Shown: positions 32,274 to 40,571 of the stretch, piece by piece
How the letters are laid out: every line of letters begins with the position of its first letter
Position numbering within the stretch: position 1 is the stretch's first letter
Assembly (NCBI RefSeq): GCF_017893945.1
Contig: NZ_CP054257.1
Location: 2,232,001-2,296,000 of the forward strand
Direction of reading: 5' to 3'
DNA from: Treponema parvum
GTDB taxonomy: Bacteria; Spirochaetota; Spirochaetia; Treponematales; Treponemataceae
DNA: 64,000 nucleotides
Notes under the pieces: generated by a model
Seen by the model: the letters and a program-made list of their open reading frames with translations, nothing else
Databases searched by the model: none
Told to the model about the DNA's origin: nothing
Made by a program: the position numbers and the translations under genes

Positions 32274-33751
32274 TCTCCGGTGTTTTGGGCTATTCCCTTT
32301 TCGGAGGCAGCCTCCTGCAATTCTTTTAAAGTTTTTGAAGACCTCATCAACTCTCGGAAATTTTCCTTTTCCAAAATACCTATAGCTTCGTTAAGCTGAA
32401 TGTCATAATCAAGATCGTATGAGGGCATACCCTTTGTGCGGTAAACTTCCATGCGTATAATGCGCCGCATGGTACGTATGTCAAACGGATATTTTTTATA
32501 CAAAACATCCGCATAAGAAGCTATGTCTTTTTCGGACATATCCGGATGAGATTCCACATACTTTGCCACAACGTTTTCTTTCATCATTTCGGAAAAGTTT
32601 TTCTCTTCTTCTTCCGTCAGCTCCGGATGCAAAACTTCGCGGTCGGGCGGAATGCCGATCTTGTCGATATTCGTGTCACTCGGCGTATAATAACGCGCTA
32701 CGGTAACCTTGCAGCCGTCAACATACCCCAGCTGTATTACCTGCTGGACCGAGCCTTTGCCGTAAGTGTTTTGTCCCACAAGATAGGCCAAATGATAATC
32801 TTTTAGCGCGCCTGCAAGAATTTCGGAAGCGCTGGCGGATCCTTTGTTGATAAGAACCACTATAGGAATGTCTTTGGGCATGGAAGTCTTCAGGCGGCTC
32901 GCCGTATATTCGTAAGTGTCATAAGGAACGCGGCTTTTTGTAGAAACTATTACGCCGCTATCGATAAACTTATCCGCAACATCTACTGCGCTTGTGATAA
33001 GCCCCCCGGGATTGTTCCTAAGATCTATTATCAGACCTTTAAAGTCATTCTTTTTAAATTCATTCAAACCTTCTTCAACTCTCTTTGCGGTTTCAGGCGT
33101 AAATTCGATGAGCTTAAGATAACCCAAGGAATTTATCATAGCGTATTTTACGGTAGGAACTTCTATAAGCTCTCTTATCAGAGTCTTTGTGAAATTCATG
33201 TTTTTGCCGCGCAAAAACGAAACTTCTACGGGATCTCCTACCTTGCCGCGCAGATGAAGCAGCACTTCGTTCATCGTCATATCTACCGTAGAAAGTCCGT
33301 CTATCGCGGTGATAAGATCGCCGGCGTGGATTCCCGCCTTAGAACCGGGAGTGTTTTCAATCGGCGACACAACTTCGACATAAGCCGGTTTTTCAGGCGA
33401 ATTGGAAACGATTTTTGTTATGGAAAGCCCGACTCCTCCGAATTTTCCTACAGTGGTATCTGCAAGCTCCCGCACGGAATTGCTGTCAAGGTAAATCGAA
33501 TACGGGTCTTCCAGCGCGCTCATCATTCCTTTTATGGCGCCTTCGTATAATATTTTCGGATCTATTTCATCCACATAGTTTTGATCTACAAATTTCAAAG
33601 CGTTTCTTATCCGCCTTAAATACTCATCCGTCGGATCCGAAATTTCGGAAGCCGAAGCCAGAGCCGATTGTGTAAAGCACTGGGAAGATATCAAAAGCAG
33701 GAAAACAAAGTAAACGGCGCCTGCGAAACGTCTTAAAATTTTATTGTTCAT
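32270..33751 (-). CDS. S41-family C-terminal processing protease
   Basis: A 493-residue periplasmic serine protease of the CtpA/Prc type. It has an N-terminal signal-like hydrophobic segment (about residues 8-30), a PDZ domain (about 95-185; GGVGLSI, IHAGDLITAIDG, LRGKVGDPVEV) and the catalytic domain with DLRNNPGG, the nucleophile Ser in NKGSASASEILAGAL and the Lys in TYGKGSVQ. It trims C termini of envelope proteins. A C-terminal helical region of about 110 residues is present as in many spirochaete homologues. The ATG at 33751 lies 7 bases after a TAAAAT element with consensus TTGACA, predicting a leaderless mRNA. It heads an operon with rsmE, the WecG-type gene and the sigma-54-type activator. 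Confidence 0.93.
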   Translation of the reverse strand: MNNKILRRFAGAVYFVFLLLISSQCFTQSALASASEISDPTDEYLRRIRNALKFVDQNYVDEIDPKILYEGAIKGMMSALEDPYSIYLDSNSVRELADTTVGKFGGVGLSITKIVSNSPEKPAYVEVVSPIENTPGSKAGIHAGDLITAIDGLSTVDMTMNEVLLHLRGKVGDPVEVSFLRGKNMNFTKTLIRELIEVPTVKYAMINSLGYLKLIEFTPETAKRVEEGLNEFKKNDFKGLIIDLRNNPGGLITSAVDVADKFIDSGVIVSTKSRVPYDTYEYTASRLKTSMPKDIPIVVLINKGSASASEILAGALKDYHLAYLVGQNTYGKGSVQQVIQLGYVDGCKVTVARYYTPSDTNIDKIGIPPDREVLHPELTEEEEKNFSEMMKENVVAKYVESHPDMSEKDIASYADVLYKKYPFDIRTMRRIIRMEVYRTKGMPSYDLDYDIQLNEAIGILEKENFRELMRSSKTLKELQEAASEKGIAQNTGE

Positions 33752-33758
33752 ATAAGTT

Positions 33759-33786
33759 ATTTTATGTCACGTAAAGGATTTGTCAA
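33759..33786 (-). promoter_or_regulatory. Promoter of the ctpA-rsmE operon
   Basis: Minus-strand TTGACA (33781-33786), 16-base spacer, TAAAAT (33759-33764), then 7 bases to the ATG at 33751. Its -35 overlaps the -35 of the divergent minD-like gene by five bases. Confidence 0.65.
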
Positions 33787-33809
33787 GGCAAGCGATATTA
33801 TGTTATACT
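33780..33809 (+). promoter_or_regulatory. Promoter of the minD-like gene and lgt
   Basis: TTGTCA (33780-33785), 18-base spacer, TATACT (33804-33809), then 6 bases to the ATG at 33816. No Shine-Dalgarno site. It is divergent from, and overlapping with, the ctpA promoter. Confidence 0.6.
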
Positions 33810-33815
33810 GCTTTT

Positions 33816-34967
33816 ATGCAAATCATACCTGTTGCAAGCGGAAAAGGCGGCGTCGGAAAAAGTCTTTTGTCGGCGAACATGGCCATCGCGCTTGCTCAGT
33901 CCGGCAAGAAAGTCGTTCTTGCGGATCTGGATCTAGGCGCGTCGAATCTTCACCTTGTACTCGGCCAGAGTTCTCCCAAAACGGGAATCGGCACGTGGAT
34001 TTCGGAACGCAGCGATTTTGACAGCATCATTACCGTCACTGATTACGAAAACCTCAACTTTATCGCCGGCGACAGCGAAATTCCGGGGCTTTCATCGCTT
34101 GGACTGGAAACAAAACGAAAACTCATTTCAAACCTGCTGAACATAAAGGCCGATTACCTTGTGCTTGACTTGGGAGCGGGAACGCATTCAATCATACTGG
34201 ACATGTTTTTGCTTTCTCCGCAGGGTATCGTCGTGACGGCGCCCACGGTTACGGCAACTCTAAACGCATACCTTTTTTTGAAAAATGCTGTATTCAAACT
34301 GATAAATTCTACTTTTAAAAACGGCTCTGCAGGTCGCAAGTGGCTTAATAAATTAAAAAAGACTTCCCAGTCGATGCAGCGGCTCTATATTCCCAAAATG
34401 ATAGAAGAACTCGGCAATGTAGACGCGGAAAACACAGCCATCCTTAAGCGCCGCATGGAAAAATTCTGCCCGCGCCTTATAATCAATATGATCGATGATC
34501 CTAAAGACACGGAAAAGGCCCTGAAAATAAGAAGATCCTGCACGCAGTACCTCGGTCTCGACATAGAATATTTGGGCGTGATGTACCGCGACGCCTATCA
34601 GGACAAGGCGCTTTCTTCAAGGCTGCCGGTGATAGTTTACAAACCGCAGAGCATTCTTTCTCAAGGAATTTTTAGAATTGCGGATAAAATAATAGCGTCC
34701 GAAGCGGTCAGTTTTGACACCGACCTAAGTTCCGGAGAAGAAGGAGATCAAAACGATTCCTTCAGTGCCATAAGCGAAGAAGCGGAGGAAGATTACACGC
34801 AAAAGATGGAAAGCCTTCAAGACCTCATAGGCGGAGGAACTTTTTCCACGGGCGAGCTTTCGGAAATGATAAAGACCCTTCAATTCGACATGACTCAGTT
34901 AAAAAAAGAAAACAATCTTCTAAAATCAAAACTTGTAAAGGCCGCCGAACAGGGCTTTAAGGTGTAA
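33816..34967 (+). CDS. MinD/ParA-family P-loop ATPase (FlhG/MinD-like)
   Basis: A 383-residue deviant-Walker ATPase. It begins MQIIPVASGKGGVGKSLLSANMA with the signature KGGVGKS, followed by switch I DLDLGASNLHLVLG and Walker B-like VLDLGAG. The core (about residues 1-290) resembles FlhG/YlxH-type proteins that control flagellar number or placement, or orphan ParA proteins. The C-terminal 90 residues are acidic and then form a coiled coil (LQFDMTQLKKENNLLKSKL), possibly for dimerisation. No MinC, MinE, ParB or flagellar gene is adjacent, so the role is uncertain. An upstream frame from 33780 starts in the -35 element and is rejected. lgt follows after 2 bases. Confidence 0.85.
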   Translation: MQIIPVASGKGGVGKSLLSANMAIALAQSGKKVVLADLDLGASNLHLVLGQSSPKTGIGTWISERSDFDSIITVTDYENLNFIAGDSEIPGLSSLGLETKRKLISNLLNIKADYLVLDLGAGTHSIILDMFLLSPQGIVVTAPTVTATLNAYLFLKNAVFKLINSTFKNGSAGRKWLNKLKKTSQSMQRLYIPKMIEELGNVDAENTAILKRRMEKFCPRLIINMIDDPKDTEKALKIRRSCTQYLGLDIEYLGVMYRDAYQDKALSSRLPVIVYKPQSILSQGIFRIADKIIASEAVSFDTDLSSGEEGDQNDSFSAISEEAEEDYTQKMESLQDLIGGGTFSTGELSEMIKTLQFDMTQLKKENNLLKSKLVKAAEQGFKV

Positions 34968-34969
34968 AA

Positions 34970-35956
34970 ATGTATTTGCCTCTTTCGATCACATACCCCT
35001 CATGGCTGCATCCTGAAATTTTTCCAGGAGTACCGGTGCTCGGCCTCATACGTTGGTACGGACTGATGTACATAGTTGCGTTTTTTGTCGCTTACACGCT
35101 TTTTAAAAGATTGGTAAAAGAAGGTTTTTTGGACACTCAAGAATACAAGACAAGCGAAGAAGATGTTTTTTCATTTTTCACTACCGTCATCCTGTTTCTT
35201 TTAATAGGCGCACGCGTTTTTTCCACGCTTGTCTACGACACGAGCGGATTATATTGGGCTAAGCCGTGGCTTATTTTTTGGCCCTTTTCCGAAAACGGGA
35301 ATTTTACGGGACTGGCGGGAATGTCTTACCACGGGGGATTTATAGGAGCGCTTTCAGGTTCCGTATTTTGGTGCGTCCGAAAAAAAAAGCCGGTTCTAAG
35401 GTGGGCCGACGCCGCAGTCTGCGTGATCCCCGCCGGATACACTTTCGGACGGCTGGGCAATTTTTTAAACGGCGAATTATACGGGCGCATCACGACAATG
35501 CCGTGGGGAGTTGTTTTTCCGCACGCTCAAAGATTTTCAAAATCGCTCGATTGGTTACAGGATTTTGCGCAAAAAGCGGGCATTGATCTTACGGCGGCGT
35601 CAAACCTTGTAAACCTGCCGCGTCATCCGAGCCAGCTCTACGAAGCTTTTTTTGAAGGCTTGGTCCTTTGGGCGGTTATATGGTCTTTGCGTAAGAAAAA
35701 AGTTTTTGACGGATTCTTGGCGGCCGTCTATACGTTCGGCTACGGAGCCGTCCGCTTTGTGATAGAATATTTTCGCGAACCCGATGCGGATTTGGGATAC
35801 CGCATAATAAAAGAAAGCAACGCGCCTATTTATCTGAACACGTCTCTTATGAATTTGTCTACGGGGCAGATTTTATGCCTTATCATGATGGCGGCGAGCC
35901 TGCTGTTTGCCGCAGTCCGCATCATAGGAACTTACGGCAAACGAAAATCCGGCTAA
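34970..35956 (+). CDS. lgt: Prolipoprotein diacylglyceryl transferase
   Basis: A 328-residue polytopic inner-membrane enzyme that moves diacylglycerol from phosphatidylglycerol to the lipobox cysteine, the first step of lipoprotein maturation. About seven helices are visible. Family motifs are LIRWYGLMYIVAFFVAY, the MSYHGGFIGAL region, the signature GRLGNFLNGELYGR and HPSQLYEAFFEGL. It is slightly longer than E. coli Lgt (291). Two bases separate it from the minD-like gene, so they share a transcript. It would act on lipoproteins such as the two ABC-binding proteins encoded in this window. Confidence 0.96.
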   Translation: MYLPLSITYPSWLHPEIFPGVPVLGLIRWYGLMYIVAFFVAYTLFKRLVKEGFLDTQEYKTSEEDVFSFFTTVILFLLIGARVFSTLVYDTSGLYWAKPWLIFWPFSENGNFTGLAGMSYHGGFIGALSGSVFWCVRKKKPVLRWADAAVCVIPAGYTFGRLGNFLNGELYGRITTMPWGVVFPHAQRFSKSLDWLQDFAQKAGIDLTAASNLVNLPRHPSQLYEAFFEGLVLWAVIWSLRKKKVFDGFLAAVYTFGYGAVRFVIEYFREPDADLGYRIIKESNAPIYLNTSLMNLSTGQILCLIMMAASLLFAAVRIIGTYGKRKSG

Positions 35957-35974
35957 ATGCGGAAAATCAACAAA

Positions 35975-36058
35975 CCGGCGCCTTAAAACTTTACAAAGCC
36001 TTAAGAGCGCCGGCCAGATCAAGCGAGCTGCCCGAAAAGTGAAATTTTGGGACAGCTC
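35975..36058. terminator. Convergent hairpins between lgt and tkt
   Basis: Two inverted repeats lie between the convergent genes: CCGGCGC/GCGCCGG (35975-35981 and 36007-36013) and GAGCTG...CAGCTC (36025-36030 and 36053-36058, extended with mismatches through CC and AAAA/TTTT). Neither has a long T run, so they are weak bidirectional terminators at best. Confidence 0.45.
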
Positions 36059-36085
36059 TCAAAAGAGTCAAATTACGACAAAAAA

Positions 36086-38056
36086 CTATTTTTTCAATAA
36101 TTCCGCAAGCTTTTCGGCGGTAAAGCCCAAATGCTCCGCAACTTTTTCCGCAGGCCCCGATTCTCCGAAGCGGTCTATACAGAAAATATCCTCATGAGAA
36201 GTGGCAAACCTGTCCCAGCCCATGCTGATGCCGGCTTCGGCCGTAACCACGCGCTTTGCGGGGCCGATGATCTTGTCCTGAAATTCTTTATCTTGTCTTC
36301 CGAATAAATTCAAATCCGTAACCGAAACCACGCGTATTTTTTTGTTAGGAACAAGTTTTGCGGCTTCGAGCGCCATATTTACTTCCGACCCCGTAGCCAA
36401 AATAGTTATGCCGGGCTTTGCCGAACCTTCGTGCACTACGTAGGCTCCCTTTCTGGCGGTCGTCTTCCAATCGGGATCCGCCTTTTCGTAAACCTTTAAG
36501 GCCTGCCGCGTAAACGCCATGCAAACGGGATGATCTTTGCTTTCCATCGCCATCTCCCACGCAAGCTCGGCTTCCTGAGGATCGCCCGGGCGCAAAAACT
36601 GCACATTGGGAATAGCCCTTAAGCCGGCAAAGGTTTCGATCGGCTGGTGCGTAGGACCGTCTTCGCCCACATAGATGGAATCGTGCGTAAGTATGTAAAT
36701 GGGATTTATTTTTTGCAATGCCGCAAGGCGAAGCGAAGCGCGCATATAATCCACAAACACAAGGAACGTCGCTCCGAATGCGCGCAATCCTCCGTGCAGG
36801 GTAATACCGCAGCAAACGGCCGACATCGCAAATTCCCTTATGCCGAATTCGATATAGCGGCCTTTTCTGTTTGAAAAAGTATATATGCCGTCGGAATTTT
36901 CAAGCTTTGTCTTATTAGATCCTGTAAGATCGGCGGATCCGCCTACAAGATTCATGTAACGGCTTGCCATAGCGTTTAAAACCTTTCCGTTAACATCGCG
37001 GGTAGCGGCTTTGTCGCCCGTCTTATAAACCGGAGAGGAAGCCTTACCGGTAGCTTTGCCTTTAAAAAAGGCGTCCCACGTTTTTCTGAGTTCCGGGTTT
37101 TCTTTAGACCACGCTTCAAATTCTGCGTTCCAATCTTTTTCGGCTTTTGCAAACGATTCTTTTTTGCTTTTAAAATACTCATAAGCTTCGGGCACTACGT
37201 AAAACTGCTTGTCTTCAGGTAAACCGAGCTTTTTCTTAGCTTCAAGTACGCCTTGTACGCCGAGCGGAGAACCGTGCACATCGGCAGTATTTTCTTTAGG
37301 GGCGCCCTTGCCTATTACGGATTTAAGCATGATCAAAGTCGGCTTATCTTTGCATTTCTTTGCTTGTTCCGTCAGAGAAACTATTCCGTCAACATCGTAC
37401 ATCGAGCCTTTTAAAACCTGCCAGCCGTAGGCTTCATAGCGTTTGGCGATGTCGTCGGTAAACGTTATGTCGGTAGAACCGTCAATGCTTATTCGGTTTT
37501 CGTCGTAAAAAACGATGAGTTTTCCAAGTTTTAAATGCCCCGCAAGGCTTGAAGCTTCGGACGAAACGCCTTCCATCAAACAGCCTTCGCCCACCAGGGA
37601 ATAGGTATAATGATCGACTACAGTGTGTTTGGATGTGTTAAAGCGGGCGGCCAGCATAGTTTCGGCGATAGCCATTCCTACGGCCATTGAAATTCCCTGC
37701 CCCAGCGGCCCCGTAGTGCACTCAACTCCGTCGGTTAAACCGTATTCCGGATGCCCTGCGCATTTTGAACCGATCTGCCTGAAATTCTTTATATTCTGCA
37801 GCGACACCTTGTACCCGGCCAGATGCAATATGGAATACAAAAGCATGGAACCGTGTCCTGCCGATAAAACAAATCTGTCCCTGTCGGGCCATTTTGAGTT
37901 TTCGGGGTTGTGTTTCATTATTTCGCCGTATAAGACGGCTGCAAGCTCGGCAGCTCCCATAGCAATTCCGGGATGTCCGGAATTCGCTTTTTGAATGGCA
38001 TCCATCGACAAACTTCGTATGGACAATGCAGCTGCGGCAATTCCCTTTTGATTCAT
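36086..38056 (-). CDS. tkt: Transketolase
   Basis: Full-length transketolase of 656 residues, the usual size, carrying both ThDP and pyrimidine domains for the non-oxidative pentose phosphate pathway. It shows SAGHGSMLLYS, the GPLGQGISMAVGMA block, the ThDP/Mg motif LVGEGCLMEGVSSEA (the first residues reading GEG rather than GDG), and the PYR-domain Glu in RYIEFGIREFAMSAV followed by DSIYVGEDGPTHQPIE. It starts with a GAGAGG site. It is transcribed alone, upstream of the lgt convergence. Together with the split transketolase at the left edge, this genome has at least two transketolase systems. Confidence 0.96.
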   Translation of the reverse strand: MNQKGIAAAALSIRSLSMDAIQKANSGHPGIAMGAAELAAVLYGEIMKHNPENSKWPDRDRFVLSAGHGSMLLYSILHLAGYKVSLQNIKNFRQIGSKCAGHPEYGLTDGVECTTGPLGQGISMAVGMAIAETMLAARFNTSKHTVVDHYTYSLVGEGCLMEGVSSEASSLAGHLKLGKLIVFYDENRISIDGSTDITFTDDIAKRYEAYGWQVLKGSMYDVDGIVSLTEQAKKCKDKPTLIMLKSVIGKGAPKENTADVHGSPLGVQGVLEAKKKLGLPEDKQFYVVPEAYEYFKSKKESFAKAEKDWNAEFEAWSKENPELRKTWDAFFKGKATGKASSPVYKTGDKAATRDVNGKVLNAMASRYMNLVGGSADLTGSNKTKLENSDGIYTFSNRKGRYIEFGIREFAMSAVCCGITLHGGLRAFGATFLVFVDYMRASLRLAALQKINPIYILTHDSIYVGEDGPTHQPIETFAGLRAIPNVQFLRPGDPQEAELAWEMAMESKDHPVCMAFTRQALKVYEKADPDWKTTARKGAYVVHEGSAKPGITILATGSEVNMALEAAKLVPNKKIRVVSVTDLNLFGRQDKEFQDKIIGPAKRVVTAEAGISMGWDRFATSHEDIFCIDRFGESGPAEKVAEHLGFTAEKLAELLKK

Positions 38057-38082
38057 AAAAACCTCTCTTTTATCTTATTTTA

Positions 38083-38178
38083 TAGGGCATCTCGAAAAAC
38101 TCACTCAAGGCGATTTTTCGGGATTTCGGCGAGTTGTAAGCCGCTGTATTATCGCGAGTTACAACATCGCATTTTAAC
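38083..38178. repeat. Dispersed inverted-repeat element, copy A
   Basis: Contains CATCTCGAAAAACTC, then GATTTTTCGGGATTTCGGCGAGTT and a tail ATTATCGC(G/A)AGTTACAACATCGCATTTT shared with copy C at 46051-46142. Related shorter copies lie at 45471-45535 and 62448-62512. The internal CTCGAAAA and TTTTCGAG segments are inverted repeats. The element is intergenic and noncoding. Confidence 0.6.
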
Positions 38179-38197
38179 GGCGCAGGGCCGCAGTTAA

Positions 38198-38221
38198 CTC
38201 TAAAAACTGCAGTTTTTAGAG
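38198..38221. terminator. 24-bp perfect palindrome at the end of the 480-residue gene
   Basis: CTCTAAAAACTG and CAGTTTTTAGAG are perfect complements with no loop. The palindrome covers the stop codon of the gene at 38216-39658, and the right-hand arm is T-rich on the minus strand. It may act as a terminator or a protein-binding site. Confidence 0.5.
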
Positions 38222-39658
38222 CTTCCCTATAATTTTAAAACCTTTTTTACTCTGCTCGATAACGGAGGCCCGTATAATAGGCCTTATATCATAAAAATTA
38301 AATTCCATTCCTTCAAGCGAAAGCATCATAGCTTCCGATTCTTCATTGATGTAGGCGGGCGTCATCTCAAGCGATTCAAGCATGTGAAGAAGATGAGTAT
38401 AAAGCTGTGTTAATATCACCAATTCCTGCTGCGGAAGTTTTTCCAAGTCCACAGCTTCCGCCATGATGTCGCACATAAGAGAACACGCTTCCCTGTACAA
38501 TTTAACCGCGCTGTGCCTTACCGCTCCGGTAACAAAGTCTGCAAACCAATTATAACTTTCGGAGATCGCAGCTTTTCTGTTTTCTATGCGCTGTTTTAGA
38601 TCTCTTATATCCTTTTTTTCAAAGGGAAGAGCTTTAAGCGATTCTTCCAAGCCGATCGTATCGTTCTTTTTTTGATACAGAAGATCTTTGATGTAAGTAT
38701 CGATGAGAAAATCAATCGAAGGAAGCCAATCCTCCGCCGCCAATTCCTTAAAAGAGCTGTTCCACGCGCCCATCGCCGGAACGTCTTCCCCTGTCCGCCA
38801 CAGCCTGGACTCCACTCCGTAGCTTTCAAAGCCGATTTTTTTGGATCTCTGTAAAAGTTCTTCCACGGAACCGCATTCTTCACACGAAAGCTCGTCGCCG
38901 TGTTTGAAAAAAACATCAGCCAGCTGCTCTTCAATAGAATTCAGCGGCCCCGTACTGTCAAAATCGTCGAGAAAATATTTTTCAAGTTTATCGTACCATT
39001 CCTGCCTTTTTACGTCGTCCTTACGGATCCTAAGGCCGTGATCGCCCGTTTTCATAGGCGAAACTGAAAAAGTACCCGCGTCCCAGTCTATGAGCTCGCA
39101 GAGAATTCTGTCGCCGTAGTGAATGCCGCAGGCTTTTTGAAACGGTTCCAACGAAATTCCCGTAAGCCATACCTTTTGCGGCAATTCAAAGTCAAAACTT
39201 GCAATATCCAAATCGCCGTTTGCAGGATCGGCTGCTATATACTGGCTAACATATTCTTCCCCGAACAGTAAAAAGAATTTAGCGGCCGAAAAACTGTCAA
39301 ATTCTTTGGACGTTTTGTAAAGTGAAGCTCCGTTAAATAAAAAATTCAGCGAAAACGAAAGCGTTTCAGGATTTGCAAAGGGCATGAACCTGTGCCCCGG
39401 AATAAACATGTTTTTGTCTATTTCTTCCTGGGTAAGCTTGAATGAAAATTTTTTTCCGGTAAAAGCGCCCGCCCTTGTTATATAAACGCCTTTGTGAAGT
39501 TCAAAGACAAAGGGGCTTGTTTCAAGATAATCTTTGCAATCCTTTAAGCTTATTTTACCCTTTCCTTTTATGAGGAATTCCTGAAGCGCTTCGGCTGTAA
39601 ACGGATAGGGATAAGTTCTGAGAAACTGATTTATGACCGCTTCCGATGAAACATACAT
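38216..39658 (-). CDS. Hypothetical protein, possible N-terminal winged helix
   Basis: A 480-residue cytoplasmic protein of no recognised family. The first 75 residues (TAEALQEFLIKGKGKISLKDCKDYLETSPFVFELHKGVYITR) look like a winged-helix fold of the HARE/RpoE-delta type, but this is a by-eye inference. The middle is mixed alpha/beta and includes a CEECGSVEELLQRS segment with a Cys pair. The C-terminal 150 residues are helical. No signal peptide or membrane segment is present. A TATCTT element 6 bases before the ATG is a weak promoter candidate. It lies 74 bases after the CBS-ACT gene, with a palindrome over its stop codon. Confidence 0.65.
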   Translation of the reverse strand: MYVSSEAVINQFLRTYPYPFTAEALQEFLIKGKGKISLKDCKDYLETSPFVFELHKGVYITRAGAFTGKKFSFKLTQEEIDKNMFIPGHRFMPFANPETLSFSLNFLFNGASLYKTSKEFDSFSAAKFFLLFGEEYVSQYIAADPANGDLDIASFDFELPQKVWLTGISLEPFQKACGIHYGDRILCELIDWDAGTFSVSPMKTGDHGLRIRKDDVKRQEWYDKLEKYFLDDFDSTGPLNSIEEQLADVFFKHGDELSCEECGSVEELLQRSKKIGFESYGVESRLWRTGEDVPAMGAWNSSFKELAAEDWLPSIDFLIDTYIKDLLYQKKNDTIGLEESLKALPFEKKDIRDLKQRIENRKAAISESYNWFADFVTGAVRHSAVKLYREACSLMCDIMAEAVDLEKLPQQELVILTQLYTHLLHMLESLEMTPAYINEESEAMMLSLEGMEFNFYDIRPIIRASVIEQSKKGFKIIGKL

Positions 39659-39732
39659 ATATATAAGATACTATGAATACCCACAAAATAAAACAGGCCG
39701 ATAAAAAAATCTACGAAATGAAGATCTTTTAA

Positions 39733-40377
39733 CTAGTTTTCACGAATGCTTCTCAGTTCGGCGTTGACTACGCTGCCGATACTTTCCAACTGCGAAAGAT
39801 TTATCCCTGACGCTTTTATGGTTATGCGCCTGTGCGCCGGATCGTCGCCTTCCCAAGTTATCAGCGAAATTATGTTTCCGTTCAGATCCGCTATAGCCTG
39901 CGTTATTTTTGCAAGGATCCCGGGCTGGTCGCTTACCATAAACGTTGCGCGCACGCCGGGTTGGCGCACGCCGAAGAGGTTTATGAGCGCATTGAACAGA
40001 TCGCTTTCCGTTATTATGCCGACAAGCAGATCTCCCTTCATAACGGGAAGACAGCCTATGCCGTTGTCTATCATTATCCTTGCGGCTTCTTCCACAACTT
40101 CGTCCTCCGACACTGTGCGGACATTTTTATGCATGACTTTTTCAACCGTAAGTTTTGAAAGCAAATAGCCTATTTCATACATGTCCAATGTCGTAGCAGC
40201 CGAAGGGCTCGCCCTGTTCAAATCATTTTTTGTTATAATTCCTACAAGGCGTTTCGATTCGTCCAAAACCGGTAACTTGCTGATCTTTTGCTTCATCATA
40301 AGCGCCTTCGCATCCGTCACGGACACGGAAGGAGAAATATAAACCGGGTTTCGCGTCATTATATCTTTAACTCTCAT
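39733..40377 (-). CDS. CBS-domain pair plus ACT-domain protein (AcuB-like)
   Basis: A 214-residue cytoplasmic sensor. Two CBS motifs (about residues 1-60 and 75-135; VKDIMTRNPVYISPS, KISKLPVLDESKRLVGIITKNDL, then VEKVMHKNVRTVSEDE, GCLPVMKGDLLVGIITESDL) form a Bateman module that usually binds adenosyl nucleotides. The C terminus (about 143-214; FMVSDQPGILAKITQAIADL) is an ACT domain of the type that binds amino acids. The ATG at 40377 has a GGAGG site. Position directly downstream of the branched-chain amino-acid importer suggests a metabolic sensor role, but the partner is not known. Confidence 0.85.
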   Translation of the reverse strand: MRVKDIMTRNPVYISPSVSVTDAKALMMKQKISKLPVLDESKRLVGIITKNDLNRASPSAATTLDMYEIGYLLSKLTVEKVMHKNVRTVSEDEVVEEAARIMIDNGIGCLPVMKGDLLVGIITESDLFNALINLFGVRQPGVRATFMVSDQPGILAKITQAIADLNGNIISLITWEGDDPAHRRITIKASGINLSQLESIGSVVNAELRSIREN

Positions 40378-40426
40378 AATTCCTCCGGATAAATTAATCT
40401 TCAAGCTACATTATAGCACATTTTTG

Positions 40427-40530
40427 CACACAATCGACTGCACACATAATCAACGGCACGCACAATCGGCTACGCACGCAATCAACTGCACAATTGTCTG
40501 CGCACACAATCGACTGCGCAATCGAGCTGC
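40427..40530. repeat. Degenerate 16-bp tandem repeat
   Basis: About seven units of a CACACAATCGACTGCA-like sequence lie at 40427, 40443, 40459, 40475, 40491 (short), 40503 and 40519 (short). Full units are 16 bases and share CACACAATC..CTGC. The array lies between livF and the CBS-ACT gene and is not coding. Confidence 0.75.
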
Positions 40531-40571
40531 CGTAAAATACAAACGGTAAATCTTGCAGACGCAGCATTATC

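Noticed and set aside
40427..40530. CRISPR array
   Set aside because: Units are 16 bases, contiguous and degenerate, with no spacers and no cas genes.
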